Part shown: positions 1 through 7,002 of the stretch, in pieces | How positions within the stretch are numbered: position 1 is the stretch's first letter | Layout of the letters: each line of letters starts with the position of its first letter | NCBI GenBank assembly: GCA_902464345.1 | Contig: CABQJA010000082.1 | Span: forward strand, 1-9,089 | Reading direction: 5' to 3' | DNA: 9,089 nucleotides | DNA from: an uncultured Clostridium sp. | GTDB lineage: Bacteria > Bacillota > Clostridia > Lachnospirales > Lachnospiraceae | Notes under the pieces: generated by a model | What the model was told of the DNA's origin: nothing | The model's input: the letters and a program-made list of their open reading frames with translations, nothing else | The model's database searches: none | Made by a program: the position numbers and the translations under genes

Positions 1-2
1 AT

Positions 3-515
3 TTATATGATATTGTGGAACAGAGACTGCAGGAATACGATGGGAAAATGCTTTGCAGAAAAGAGGTATATCTGTTTTCGCTGGATAATGAGCCGGGCAT
101 CTGTGATGGCGAGAAGCTGTCATCCTTAGAGGCCAATGAGGACTTTTTCCAGGGAGCATTTTTAAGTCTTTTAAACCGGCTTCCGGACGAGGCAGTGACC
201 AATGACTGGAATCCGAATATAAAATCCAAGAATCCGACAGTTTTTCAGGCGGAGCTGATGAATACACTGTTATCATCACCGGAGGCGTTTATTAAGTCAT
301 CGGCACTGATCAATGATACGATCATGGATCCGAGAGTCAGACCACAGCCGGTACTGGATCAGCTGGTCCGGGTGACGGGACAGGCACAGGCAGAGGCCGG
401 GGGCGAGCCGCAGGCGGCAGACCGTCCGGGCATGAAGGATCGTCTGTATAAGGTTTATCAGAAGATGCCGGAACCGATTCGCAGAGTCGCACACAGAATA
501 GTAAGAGGAAAATAA
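3..515 (+). CDS. C-terminal part of a polysaccharide-locus protein with a DUF4214-like module (5' partial)
   Basis: The reading frame is open from the window edge, so the GTG at 15 is probably an internal valine and not the start; the true start lies upstream. Residues are numbered from that GTG. Residues 41-100 look like a divergent DUF4214 helical unit: an aromatic helix (DFFQGAFLSLLNR), a following PDE, a tryptophan, and a closing helix with LLSSPEAF. This parallels NRKPD...YW...FINSQEF in the wall hydrolase at 4729-6954. A low-complexity Ala/Gln/Glu/Gly linker follows (about 120-138), then a basic amphipathic tail (LYKVYQKMPEPIRRVAHRI) that could touch the membrane surface. No catalytic domain is in view. 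DUF4214 tails occur on glycosyltransferases and methyltransferases of such loci, so either is possible. The stop lies 3 bp before the next gene, implying translational linkage. The gene is certain; its function is not known. Confidence 0.8.
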   Translation, partial: LYDIVEQRLQEYDGKMLCRKEVYLFSLDNEPGICDGEKLSSLEANEDFFQGAFLSLLNRLPDEAVTNDWNPNIKSKNPTVFQAELMNTLLSSPEAFIKSSALINDTIMDPRVRPQPVLDQLVRVTGQAQAEAGGEPQAADRPGMKDRLYKVYQKMPEPIRRVAHRIVRGK

Positions 516-518
516 AGT

Positions 519-2930
519 ATGAAGATATATATTGATGTTACCAATTTGCTTAGAGTAGATTTCCTGACCGGTATTCAGCGGGTGGTCCGGGAGGTTGTTC
601 TGCGTATGATCCGGAATCGGAAGCTGGATATTGTCTTACTGAATTATCATGACGGATATAAGGATTTTCAGATTGTAGATCAGCAGAAGTTTTTTGACTA
701 TTTTTCGGATGGAGTCGGCTCCAAGGATGAAGTGATGACCGAGCAGCATCTGAAGGCTGTGGATATGCAGCCTGGGACTGTATTTTTTGATATTGACGGC
801 GTATGGAGTCTGTCGTTAAAGCGGAGCCATCTGCTTCCGATTCTGAAGGCCAACGGTGTGAAACTGGTGGTGTATGTGTATGACATTATTCCGATCACAC
901 ATCCGCAGTTTTGTCATGAGCAGACTGTTTATAATTTCATGACCTATATCGGGGCTTACCTGCAGAATGCAGATCTGATCATTGCATCCGCACAGAGTAC
1001 CCTGGATGAGATTGATAAGTTATTGGATCAGCTGCAGCTGCCGAAGATTCCGGGCAAGGTGTCATGGCTTGGCTCGGACTTTAATATTAAGAGCTCCGAT
1101 GATACAGAGATCAACCCGGAGGCTGTCAATGCAGTAGCAGCCGGACGGTATGTTCTGATGGTCGGAACGATCGAGCCGCGTAAGAATCATGCACTGGTAC
1201 TCGAAGCATTTGAGCATGCGCTGTTTGAGCGGGGCATAAACCTGATCTTCGCGGGGCGGATCGGCTGGAATGTGCAGGCCTTTGAGAAGAAGATCAAGGA
1301 GCATCCGAAAAGAGATCAGCAGTTATTTCATTTAAGCGGTATGAATGATGTGACGATTGATTATTTATACAGACATGCATTTTGTGTGGCATTTCCGACC
1401 TTTAATGAAGGCTTTGGATTACCGATCATCGAGGCGTTCCAGAGAGGCACCCCGGTGCTTGCATCCGATATTCCGATTCTCCGGGAAGTAGGCGGAGAGC
1501 TTTGTGATTACTTTGATCCGAATTCCTGGGAGAGCTTTGCCGATGTCTGTATGTCATGGGTGGAGAATGCAGATCGGTATGAAGAGGTAAAGCAGAAAGT
1601 TGCAAAGTATCAGCCGGTATCCTGGGATGAGGTAACCGAAAAGATAGAGGATGCACTGGAGACGGTGAAGGTGGAATATCCATATCCGATGCCGGAGAAG
1701 GTAAAGCAGATGGTATATCTGACGGCACGTTCTGAGGATTTGCTGGAAACTCTGCCGTATATGGAAGCTTTTATGCCGTTTATCGAGGAACTGGTGATCT
1801 GTTGTCCGGATTCTATGGTAGAGATCATGGAAAAGGAATATCATGGAAGGTTCCGGTTACAGTACCTGACGGATTCACAGGTGTTAAACGGTGCGGAATT
1901 GCCGGAGGATCATTCCAAGCGGAATTTCTTCCTGCGGTGTCTGGCAATGAAATCCGATCTGATCGATGATGTATTTATTATGGCGGATGATGATTATCGT
2001 CCACTGTATCCGATCGATCAGGATGTGTTTATAAAAGATGGTAAATTCTGTGGATATTATTGCTATCATCTGCAGAACTGGAAAGGCGATCAGAATCATT
2101 ATTCATCCTTTGATCACTGTATGTTCCGGACCAGACAGTTCCTGCAGGAGCAGGGCTATTCTACCTGGATGTATGAATCACATATGCCGCAGGCAATCGA
2201 CAAGAGGATCTATCGGGAGATTCTGGAGAAGCATCCGGGCATTGAGACAAAAGGATATAGCGAATGGAGTATCTTTTTCAATTATGTAAATGCAGTTTAT
2301 CCGGGACAGGTGGAGAATCTTCCGTTTGTGGTTATGAGCTGGCCGGGCAGCTGCGGGGCATGGGATCTGGAAGTGTTCCCGAAGGAATATATCTTTGAAA
2401 ACTATTACCGGGAGCTGTATGAGCCGGGAGAGATTTTTGAAACGTATTCTAAAGAGTATTATGCGGGAACAGAGATGGAGAACCGGAAGAAGGTTGTGGA
2501 CTACATGAATTATCATGGAGAACACAATCAGACCAGAGCCATGTTCCAGGCATATCGTGCTAATTATGAGATGATGTATGGAGAATATCCGACATTTGCA
2601 CTGAGCTTTACGCAGGACGGTTGCCGGATCCGGCTGCCGGAGTATATCGGGATCGGAGAGGAAGCATTTACCAGATTACCGTTCCTGCTGCAGAATGCGA
2701 TCGGTCTCAAAGAGGCAGAGATCACATATCGATACATGGATGTACAGGGCAATGAGATTGTCAGCGGAGCTGAGATGAATATGGCACTGGATCAGAAAGA
2801 ACTGGAGATCCCGGTAAGGGGAATCTGGGGCGGCATGAAGGGTGTTTTTGAGCTTGAGGTCCGCTATCAGGAGCAGATATTTAAGAAGCGCACAAAGCTG
2901 TGTGTGATGAAGAAAGGACTGGAGGCATGA
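519..2930 (+). CDS. Two-domain transferase: GT4 glycosyltransferase fused to a Stealth-like phosphosugar transferase domain
   Basis: An 803-residue protein with no signal peptide or clear membrane segment, so probably cytoplasmic. Residues 1-380 form a complete GT4 retaining glycosyltransferase (GT-B fold). The N-terminal domain carries IDVTNLL and TGIQRVVRE, then YDIIPITHP (121-129). The nucleotide-sugar domain has GTIEPRKNH (216-224), FAGRIGW (244-250) and the EX7E pair E297/E305 in NEGFGLPIIEA. Mannosyl- and other hexosyl-transferases of O-antigen or capsule look like this; the sugar cannot be read from sequence. Residues about 396-610 form a second domain with a triple aspartate, ADDDY (D490-D492), and HMPQAIDKR (555-563). 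This order resembles conserved regions 2 and 3 of Stealth capsule phosphotransferases. Residues about 690-797 look beta-rich. An AGAGGA ribosome site (504-509) supports the ATG at 519. The stop overlaps the next gene. The GT4 call is firm; the second domain is a motif-level inference. Confidence 0.88.
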   Translation: MKIYIDVTNLLRVDFLTGIQRVVREVVLRMIRNRKLDIVLLNYHDGYKDFQIVDQQKFFDYFSDGVGSKDEVMTEQHLKAVDMQPGTVFFDIDGVWSLSLKRSHLLPILKANGVKLVVYVYDIIPITHPQFCHEQTVYNFMTYIGAYLQNADLIIASAQSTLDEIDKLLDQLQLPKIPGKVSWLGSDFNIKSSDDTEINPEAVNAVAAGRYVLMVGTIEPRKNHALVLEAFEHALFERGINLIFAGRIGWNVQAFEKKIKEHPKRDQQLFHLSGMNDVTIDYLYRHAFCVAFPTFNEGFGLPIIEAFQRGTPVLASDIPILREVGGELCDYFDPNSWESFADVCMSWVENADRYEEVKQKVAKYQPVSWDEVTEKIEDALETVKVEYPYPMPEKVKQMVYLTARSEDLLETLPYMEAFMPFIEELVICCPDSMVEIMEKEYHGRFRLQYLTDSQVLNGAELPEDHSKRNFFLRCLAMKSDLIDDVFIMADDDYRPLYPIDQDVFIKDGKFCGYYCYHLQNWKGDQNHYSSFDHCMFRTRQFLQEQGYSTWMYESHMPQAIDKRIYREILEKHPGIETKGYSEWSIFFNYVNAVYPGQVENLPFVVMSWPGSCGAWDLEVFPKEYIFENYYRELYEPGEIFETYSKEYYAGTEMENRKKVVDYMNYHGEHNQTRAMFQAYRANYEMMYGEYPTFALSFTQDGCRIRLPEYIGIGEEAFTRLPFLLQNAIGLKEAEITYRYMDVQGNEIVSGAEMNMALDQKELEIPVRGIWGGMKGVFELEVRYQEQIFKKRTKLCVMKKGLEA
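1704..2348 (+). other. Stealth-like domain within the fused transferase
   Basis: This marks residues about 396-610 of the 519-2930 protein. In order it shows a strand and helix ending in MPFIEELVICCP (419-430), a stretch RNFFLRCLAMKSDLIDDVFI running into M-ADDDYRPLYP (488-498), and HMPQAIDKR...EILEKHP (555-573). In Stealth proteins, region 2 has a comparable 'W/F-I-x-x-I-x-I-V' strand and a 'F-L-Y-F-N-D-D' acidic motif, and region 3 has 'H-x-P-x-x-x-x-R'. The region 1 motif (I-D-x-V-Y-T-W-V-D) is absent, and region 3 lacks the usual downstream RFR. The domain is therefore either a divergent member or a different GT-A-type fold with a metal-binding acidic cluster. Confidence 0.55.
2913..2918 (+). 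promoter_or_regulatory. Ribosome binding site that fixes the start at 2927
   Basis: AAAGGA lies 8 bp before the ATG at 2927, inside the last codons of the upstream gene. A GTG at 2900 is in the same frame and would add nine residues, but it has no comparable site in front of it. The ATG forms an ATGA overlap with the upstream stop, a usual sign of coupled translation. The GGAGG at 2921-2925 sits too close to the ATG to act by itself. Confidence 0.65.
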
Positions 2931-4675
2931 AGGTAGAAGCTCGCAAAAGGTTATGGCAGATACTCGGATATGTATTTGTGATACTGGCAGTTGGAGTTTT
3001 GCTCTATCAGCTTCTGGGACTGGCAGGACTTGATATCGCCAGATATCCGATCAATTACAGCAGTGGCGGAGACAGCTGGACGGGCATGGCAACGGTAAAA
3101 TCCATGCAGGATAACGGCTGGATTTATCACAATGCATTTCTCGGCGCACCGGACGGGGCAGATTATTATGACGCCACAACGATGGAGCTGGTGTTGAATG
3201 CTATGGAACAGGTACTGGTCTGGGTAACCGGAAACTGGGTGCTTGCCTTTAATCTGTTCTATTTCAGCGGATATTTTCTGGCCGGACTGACAGCCTACTA
3301 CGCATTAAGAAAGCTGGACATTCATGAGATCATTGCGGCACCGACCGCAGTATTGTATGCGTTCGCACCGTATCATATGGTACGGTCTACCGGACATTTA
3401 TTTCTGGGAATGTATTTCATGGTTCCGATCATGGTATTATTCCTGATCCGTATGATGAAGGATGAGCAGCTGTTTCAGAAAGGGAAAAAGGGATTTCTGA
3501 CAGTCGGAAACATCCTGAGGGTAGCTGCCCTGATGGTTATGGCTCTGACCGGAATCTATTATGCATTTTTTATGTGCTTTTTCCTGTGCGTTGTGATTCT
3601 GTGCAGGCTGTTAAACGGAGAAGCGAAAAAGGTGTTGCAACCATTGTTCAGTATCGGAGTGATCGTAGCTACCTTACTTGCGGGAGCAATTCCGAATCTG
3701 GTCTACTGGTCACAGAATGGCAGATCACCGGCACTTGCCAAGGGCGGTGAAGGTGCGGAATTGTATGGACTGAAGATCATACAGCTGTTGCTGCCGATCA
3801 AGGGACATCGCCGGGAGATTTTAATGCGTTTGCGGAATCTGTATGACAGTGCGTATCCGCTGGTAAATGAGAATGGAAGTGCCTCGCTGGGACTTTTTAT
3901 GGCACTTGGCTTTATTCTGTTATGCGTGGTGCTGTTTACAGGCAGAAAGCGGTTGAAGGAACAGGGGAATTTAAGGATCGCTGCTACCTTTAATCTGGCA
4001 GCGGTATTGTTTGGAACCATTGGAGGATTTGCGGTTATTTTATCCTTTGTGACAGGTTCGATTCGCTGTTATAACCGGTTTTCTATTTTTATTGCAATGT
4101 TTTCGCTGCTGGCAATCGATACTGCGTTGCAGTGGATCTGGGAGAAATGGTTTGAAGGCCGTATCTGGAAGCAGGTCCTTTACGGGGCCGGTATGCTGAT
4201 CGTTCTGGCCGGCGGTATCTATGATCAGACAGTTCCGAGAAGCCCGGAGACACATGTGGCATCCGCGCAGAGGTATGATGCAGATGAGGCATTTGTGAAG
4301 CAGATCGAGGAAGAGGAAGAGCCGGGAGCAATGATCTATCAGCTTCCGTATATGAAGTATCCTGAAAATGGCGGGATTGAACAGCTGATGGATTACGGAC
4401 TGCTTGCGGGTTATCTGCATTCGGATACCCTGAAATGGTCCTACGGAGCACCGAGCGGAAGAGAGACCGACACATGGATGAAGGAGCTGAATGAGAAGCC
4501 ACTTGCAGAGCAGATCGACACGATCCGTGAGAAGGGCTTTGCAGGTATTTATATTGACTGGAATGCCTATCTTCCGGATGAGCGTACGGCGATGGAAGCG
4601 ATACTGGCGACGGAAACAGGGGCAGAACCGCTCATGCATGGAGATGGAATGAAGGCTTATTACAGCTTTCAGTAA
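2927..4675 (+). CDS. Polytopic GT-C-like membrane glycosyltransferase candidate
   Basis: A 582-residue integral membrane protein with about 10-11 hydrophobic segments, the first at about 11-30 and the last at about 416-431, followed by a soluble tail of about 150 residues. The first outer loop carries GGDSW (D49 of GGD), then ENGW-like DNGWIYHNAFLGAPDG (62-77). Later come NLFYFSGYFLAGLTAYY (109-125) and PYHMVRSTGHLF (148-159). I recognise this pattern from a family of bacterial membrane proteins often annotated as YfhO-like or PTPS-related, related to GT-C enzymes that take sugar from a polyprenyl-phosphate donor. An early acidic residue in the first outer loop is the expected GT-C active site, here D49. 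A role in adding a sugar to the exported glycan is inferred. The soluble tail (Glu-rich at 461-465) has no recognised motif. It is coupled to the upstream transferase by a 4-bp overlap. Confidence 0.78.
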   Translation: MKVEARKRLWQILGYVFVILAVGVLLYQLLGLAGLDIARYPINYSSGGDSWTGMATVKSMQDNGWIYHNAFLGAPDGADYYDATTMELVLNAMEQVLVWVTGNWVLAFNLFYFSGYFLAGLTAYYALRKLDIHEIIAAPTAVLYAFAPYHMVRSTGHLFLGMYFMVPIMVLFLIRMMKDEQLFQKGKKGFLTVGNILRVAALMVMALTGIYYAFFMCFFLCVVILCRLLNGEAKKVLQPLFSIGVIVATLLAGAIPNLVYWSQNGRSPALAKGGEGAELYGLKIIQLLLPIKGHRREILMRLRNLYDSAYPLVNENGSASLGLFMALGFILLCVVLFTGRKRLKEQGNLRIAATFNLAAVLFGTIGGFAVILSFVTGSIRCYNRFSIFIAMFSLLAIDTALQWIWEKWFEGRIWKQVLYGAGMLIVLAGGIYDQTVPRSPETHVASAQRYDADEAFVKQIEEEEEPGAMIYQLPYMKYPENGGIEQLMDYGLLAGYLHSDTLKWSYGAPSGRETDTWMKELNEKPLAEQIDTIREKGFAGIYIDWNAYLPDERTAMEAILATETGAEPLMHGDGMKAYYSFQ

Positions 4676-4714
4676 GAGTATGAAACAAAACAATCGTAAG
4701 AGAAATTAACAGAT

Positions 4715-4722
4715 AGAAGGAG
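4715..4722 (+). promoter_or_regulatory. Ribosome binding site of the wall hydrolase
   Basis: AGAAGGAG is 6 bp before the ATG at 4729, a near-ideal match and spacing. The 53-bp gap around it (4676-4728) shows no convincing promoter and no terminator hairpin, so the gene probably depends on transcription from upstream. Confidence 0.75.
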
Positions 4723-4728
4723 CAGACA

Positions 4729-6954
4729 ATGAGAAAAAGAAGGAATCAGATTTTAGCAGCAGTATTAAGTGCGACACTGATGCTGTCTGCAACAGGTATT
4801 AGCAGTACATATGCACAGGAAACTGTACAGGGAGCAGAAACATCGGATGTCCTGACGGAATTACTGGCCCAGGACCAGACCGTGGATGAGGCAGCGATCG
4901 ATCAGATAAAGGCAATCCTGTTTAATTGCACGGATTATAATCTCCGGGAATATCCGGGCGGAAAGGATTTGGGGATTACCCTGTATTCCGGACAACAGCT
5001 GGTTCTGCTGTCCTATGTAATTGCAGAAGACGGCAGTGGCTGGTATCAGGTGTCGGTATCGGTGAACGGAACCGTTTATGAAGGCTATATTGAGGAAGCA
5101 TATGTTCTTTGTATGGAAGCGGATTATCAGGACAAGCTTCCGGTAGAGGATCTGGTAGAACAGGCGAAGATCAATACGGTATCCGATACGGAGACAGATA
5201 CGGAAGAGGCACAGACCGGGGCAGCAGAGAAGATAACCGGTACAGATGCGAAGATTCAGGCGGTGAATGCGGATTTTGAAGCCTCAATTGCTGCATTTCC
5301 GGAGAGCTATAAGGCAAATCTCCGGGCACTCCACGCAGCGCATCCGAACTGGGTATTTGTACCGCAGATTACCAATATTGACTGGGATACCTTTATTGCG
5401 GCTGAAATGACACCGGAGAGAAGTCTGGTGCCACGGAGCATGGATGATTCCTATAAGGGCAAGCAGTCATGGGCCTATGATCCGATCACCGGAGAATATA
5501 AGGGATTAAGCGGATACAACTGGGTACAGGCATCGGAGGCGGCTGTTATGTATTATGCCGATCCGAGAAATTTCCTGACAGAGGACACGATCTTTCAGTT
5601 TGAGCTTCTGACCTATAACAGCAATTATCAGACAGAGGAAGGGGTCGAGGCAATTATAAACGGAACCTTCATGTCGCATGCGCAGATGGCAGATGACGTG
5701 GTTACCTATGCAAAGGCATTCTGTCTTGCCGGAGCACAGACGAATGTCAGTCCGTTTATGCTGGCAGCCAGAGTGCGGCAGGAGCAGGGCGCAGCCGGAA
5801 CCTCACCATTGATTTCCGGTCTTTATCCGGGCTATGAGGGATATTATAATTTCTTCAATATTCAGGCATTTGGAACAACGGAGACCGAGATTTATGTGAA
5901 TGGATTAAATTATGCAAAGGCACAGGGCTGGAATACACGGTATAACAGTATTGCAGGCGGTGCCAGCATTTTGAGCGGCAATTATATTTCCAAAGGACAG
6001 GATACCCTGTATCTGCAGAAGTTTGATGTAGATGATTCCTATTACGGATTGTTCTCACACCAGTACATGCAGAATATCCTGGGTGCTTTAAATGAAGGAA
6101 AAACAGCCTATTCTGTTTATTCCGGCATGAATATTCTGGATAATACATTTGTATTCAAGATCCCGGTTTATAACAATATGCCGGTGGCTGCTTCTCCGCG
6201 ACCGGATCTGGCAAAGGTAAACGAAAAAGAGGTTAAGGCATTTGTCACCAGACTGTATCAGAATATTTTAAAGCGAAATGCGGATGAAGCAGGTCTTTAT
6301 TACTGGTACACCTGTCTGGCAAACGGAGAGACTGCCGCATCGGTAGTAGCGAAGTTTGTAAACAGTGAGGAGTTTATCAATCAGAAGACAACCAATGAAG
6401 ATTATGTGGAACGCATGTATACAACAATGATGAACCGGAAGTCAGACGCATCCGGAAAGGCATACTGGCTGGATGTGTTAAGTGCCGGATGTTCCAGAAA
6501 ATATGTGCTGGCACAGTTTATCGGTTCTACCGAGTTTACATCGATCTGTGATAAATATGGTGTGGCAAAGGGACAGATCAAGCTGACAGAGGGCAGAGAT
6601 CATAATGTAGGATTGACAAAGTATGTAAGAAGACTGTATCAGACCGCATTAAACAGAAAGCCGGATACAGATGGTCTGAATTACTGGACAGAGGCGATCT
6701 GGACAAAGACAAGAACTCCGTATGATGTGGCGTCACAGTTCATCAATTCGCAGGAATTTAAGAATAAGAAGTATTCGGATAAGGAATATCTTACGATTCT
6801 CTACCGGACATTCTTTGATCGGGAACCGGATGCGGACGGCTATGCTTACTGGCAGAAGCAGCTGAAGGCAGGAATGAGCAGAGATACGGTTCTGAAGAAT
6901 TTCGCATATTCAGATGAGTTTAAGAAGCTGACAGAAAGCTACGGACTGAAGTAA
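4729..6954 (+). CDS. Secreted SH3/N-acetylglucosaminidase wall hydrolase with four DUF4214 units
   Basis: A 741-residue exported protein. The signal peptide is residues 1-29 (MRKRRN, a hydrophobic core, then TYA before QE). A bacterial SH3 domain (about 64-128; NLREYPGG, WYQVSV, GYIEEAYV) should bind the wall. An acidic Thr/Glu linker (about 140-175) leads to a glucosaminidase region (about 186-470) with FPESYKANLRALHAAHPNW, GYNWVQASEAAVMYYADPRNF and ARVRQEQG. E352 in RQEQG is the likely catalytic acid of this GH73/LytG-like group, which cuts the GlcNAc-MurNAc bond of peptidoglycan. The C-terminal third is four DUF4214 units (502-738), where pneumococcal-type relatives would carry other wall-binding repeats. 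No LPXTG motif or membrane anchor is present. It lies between two membrane glycosyltransferase candidates, suggesting a link between wall remodelling and surface glycan assembly. Domain calls are firm; the physiological role is inferred. Confidence 0.9.
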   Translation: MRKRRNQILAAVLSATLMLSATGISSTYAQETVQGAETSDVLTELLAQDQTVDEAAIDQIKAILFNCTDYNLREYPGGKDLGITLYSGQQLVLLSYVIAEDGSGWYQVSVSVNGTVYEGYIEEAYVLCMEADYQDKLPVEDLVEQAKINTVSDTETDTEEAQTGAAEKITGTDAKIQAVNADFEASIAAFPESYKANLRALHAAHPNWVFVPQITNIDWDTFIAAEMTPERSLVPRSMDDSYKGKQSWAYDPITGEYKGLSGYNWVQASEAAVMYYADPRNFLTEDTIFQFELLTYNSNYQTEEGVEAIINGTFMSHAQMADDVVTYAKAFCLAGAQTNVSPFMLAARVRQEQGAAGTSPLISGLYPGYEGYYNFFNIQAFGTTETEIYVNGLNYAKAQGWNTRYNSIAGGASILSGNYISKGQDTLYLQKFDVDDSYYGLFSHQYMQNILGALNEGKTAYSVYSGMNILDNTFVFKIPVYNNMPVAASPRPDLAKVNEKEVKAFVTRLYQNILKRNADEAGLYYWYTCLANGETAASVVAKFVNSEEFINQKTTNEDYVERMYTTMMNRKSDASGKAYWLDVLSAGCSRKYVLAQFIGSTEFTSICDKYGVAKGQIKLTEGRDHNVGLTKYVRRLYQTALNRKPDTDGLNYWTEAIWTKTRTPYDVASQFINSQEFKNKKYSDKEYLTILYRTFFDREPDADGYAYWQKQLKAGMSRDTVLKNFAYSDEFKKLTESYGLK
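6232..6942 (+). repeat. Four DUF4214 units arranged A-B-A'-B'
   Basis: Units span residues 502-549, 558-611, 631-678 and 686-738 of the wall hydrolase. Each has the frame F/Y-V-x-x-L/M-Y, then R-x-x-D-x-x-G, then YW, then F-x-x-S-x-E-F. Units 1 and 3 share RLYQ, GLxYW and FVNS/FINS followed by Glu-Phe. Units 2 and 4 share AYW, L-x-AG-x-SR, VL and a terminal YG. The pattern suggests a two-unit block was duplicated. A polar linker (613-630) separates the two halves. The copies are diverged, so the duplication is old. Confidence 0.8.
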
Positions 6955-6985
6955 ACGAGAGGAAAGTACGGAGAACCGGATAGAG

Positions 6986-6992
6986 GGAAAGG
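6986..6992 (+). promoter_or_regulatory. Ribosome binding site of the second membrane protein
   Basis: GGAAAGG is 10 bp before the ATG at 7003, a weaker and slightly long-spaced site. The 48-bp gap from the hydrolase stop is purine-rich and shows neither terminator nor promoter. Confidence 0.5.
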
Positions 6993-7002
6993 TAGTCTAC
7001 GA

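Noticed and set aside
2900..2926. GTG start at 2900 for the first membrane protein
   Set aside because: It would overlap the upstream gene by 31 bp with no ribosome site in front; the ATG at 2927 has AAAGGA at 8 bp and a classical ATGA overlap.
4040..4693. 217-codon minus-strand reading frame
   Set aside because: Antisense to the first membrane-protein gene; rich in Cys, His, Arg and Leu, as expected from reading this codon usage backwards. The other minus-strand frames, including 7483-8118 and 8182-8769, are rejected for the same reason.
4680..4709. Nine-codon leader frame (MKQNNRKRN) before the wall hydrolase
   Set aside because: No properly spaced ribosome site and no attenuator hairpin nearby; probably chance.
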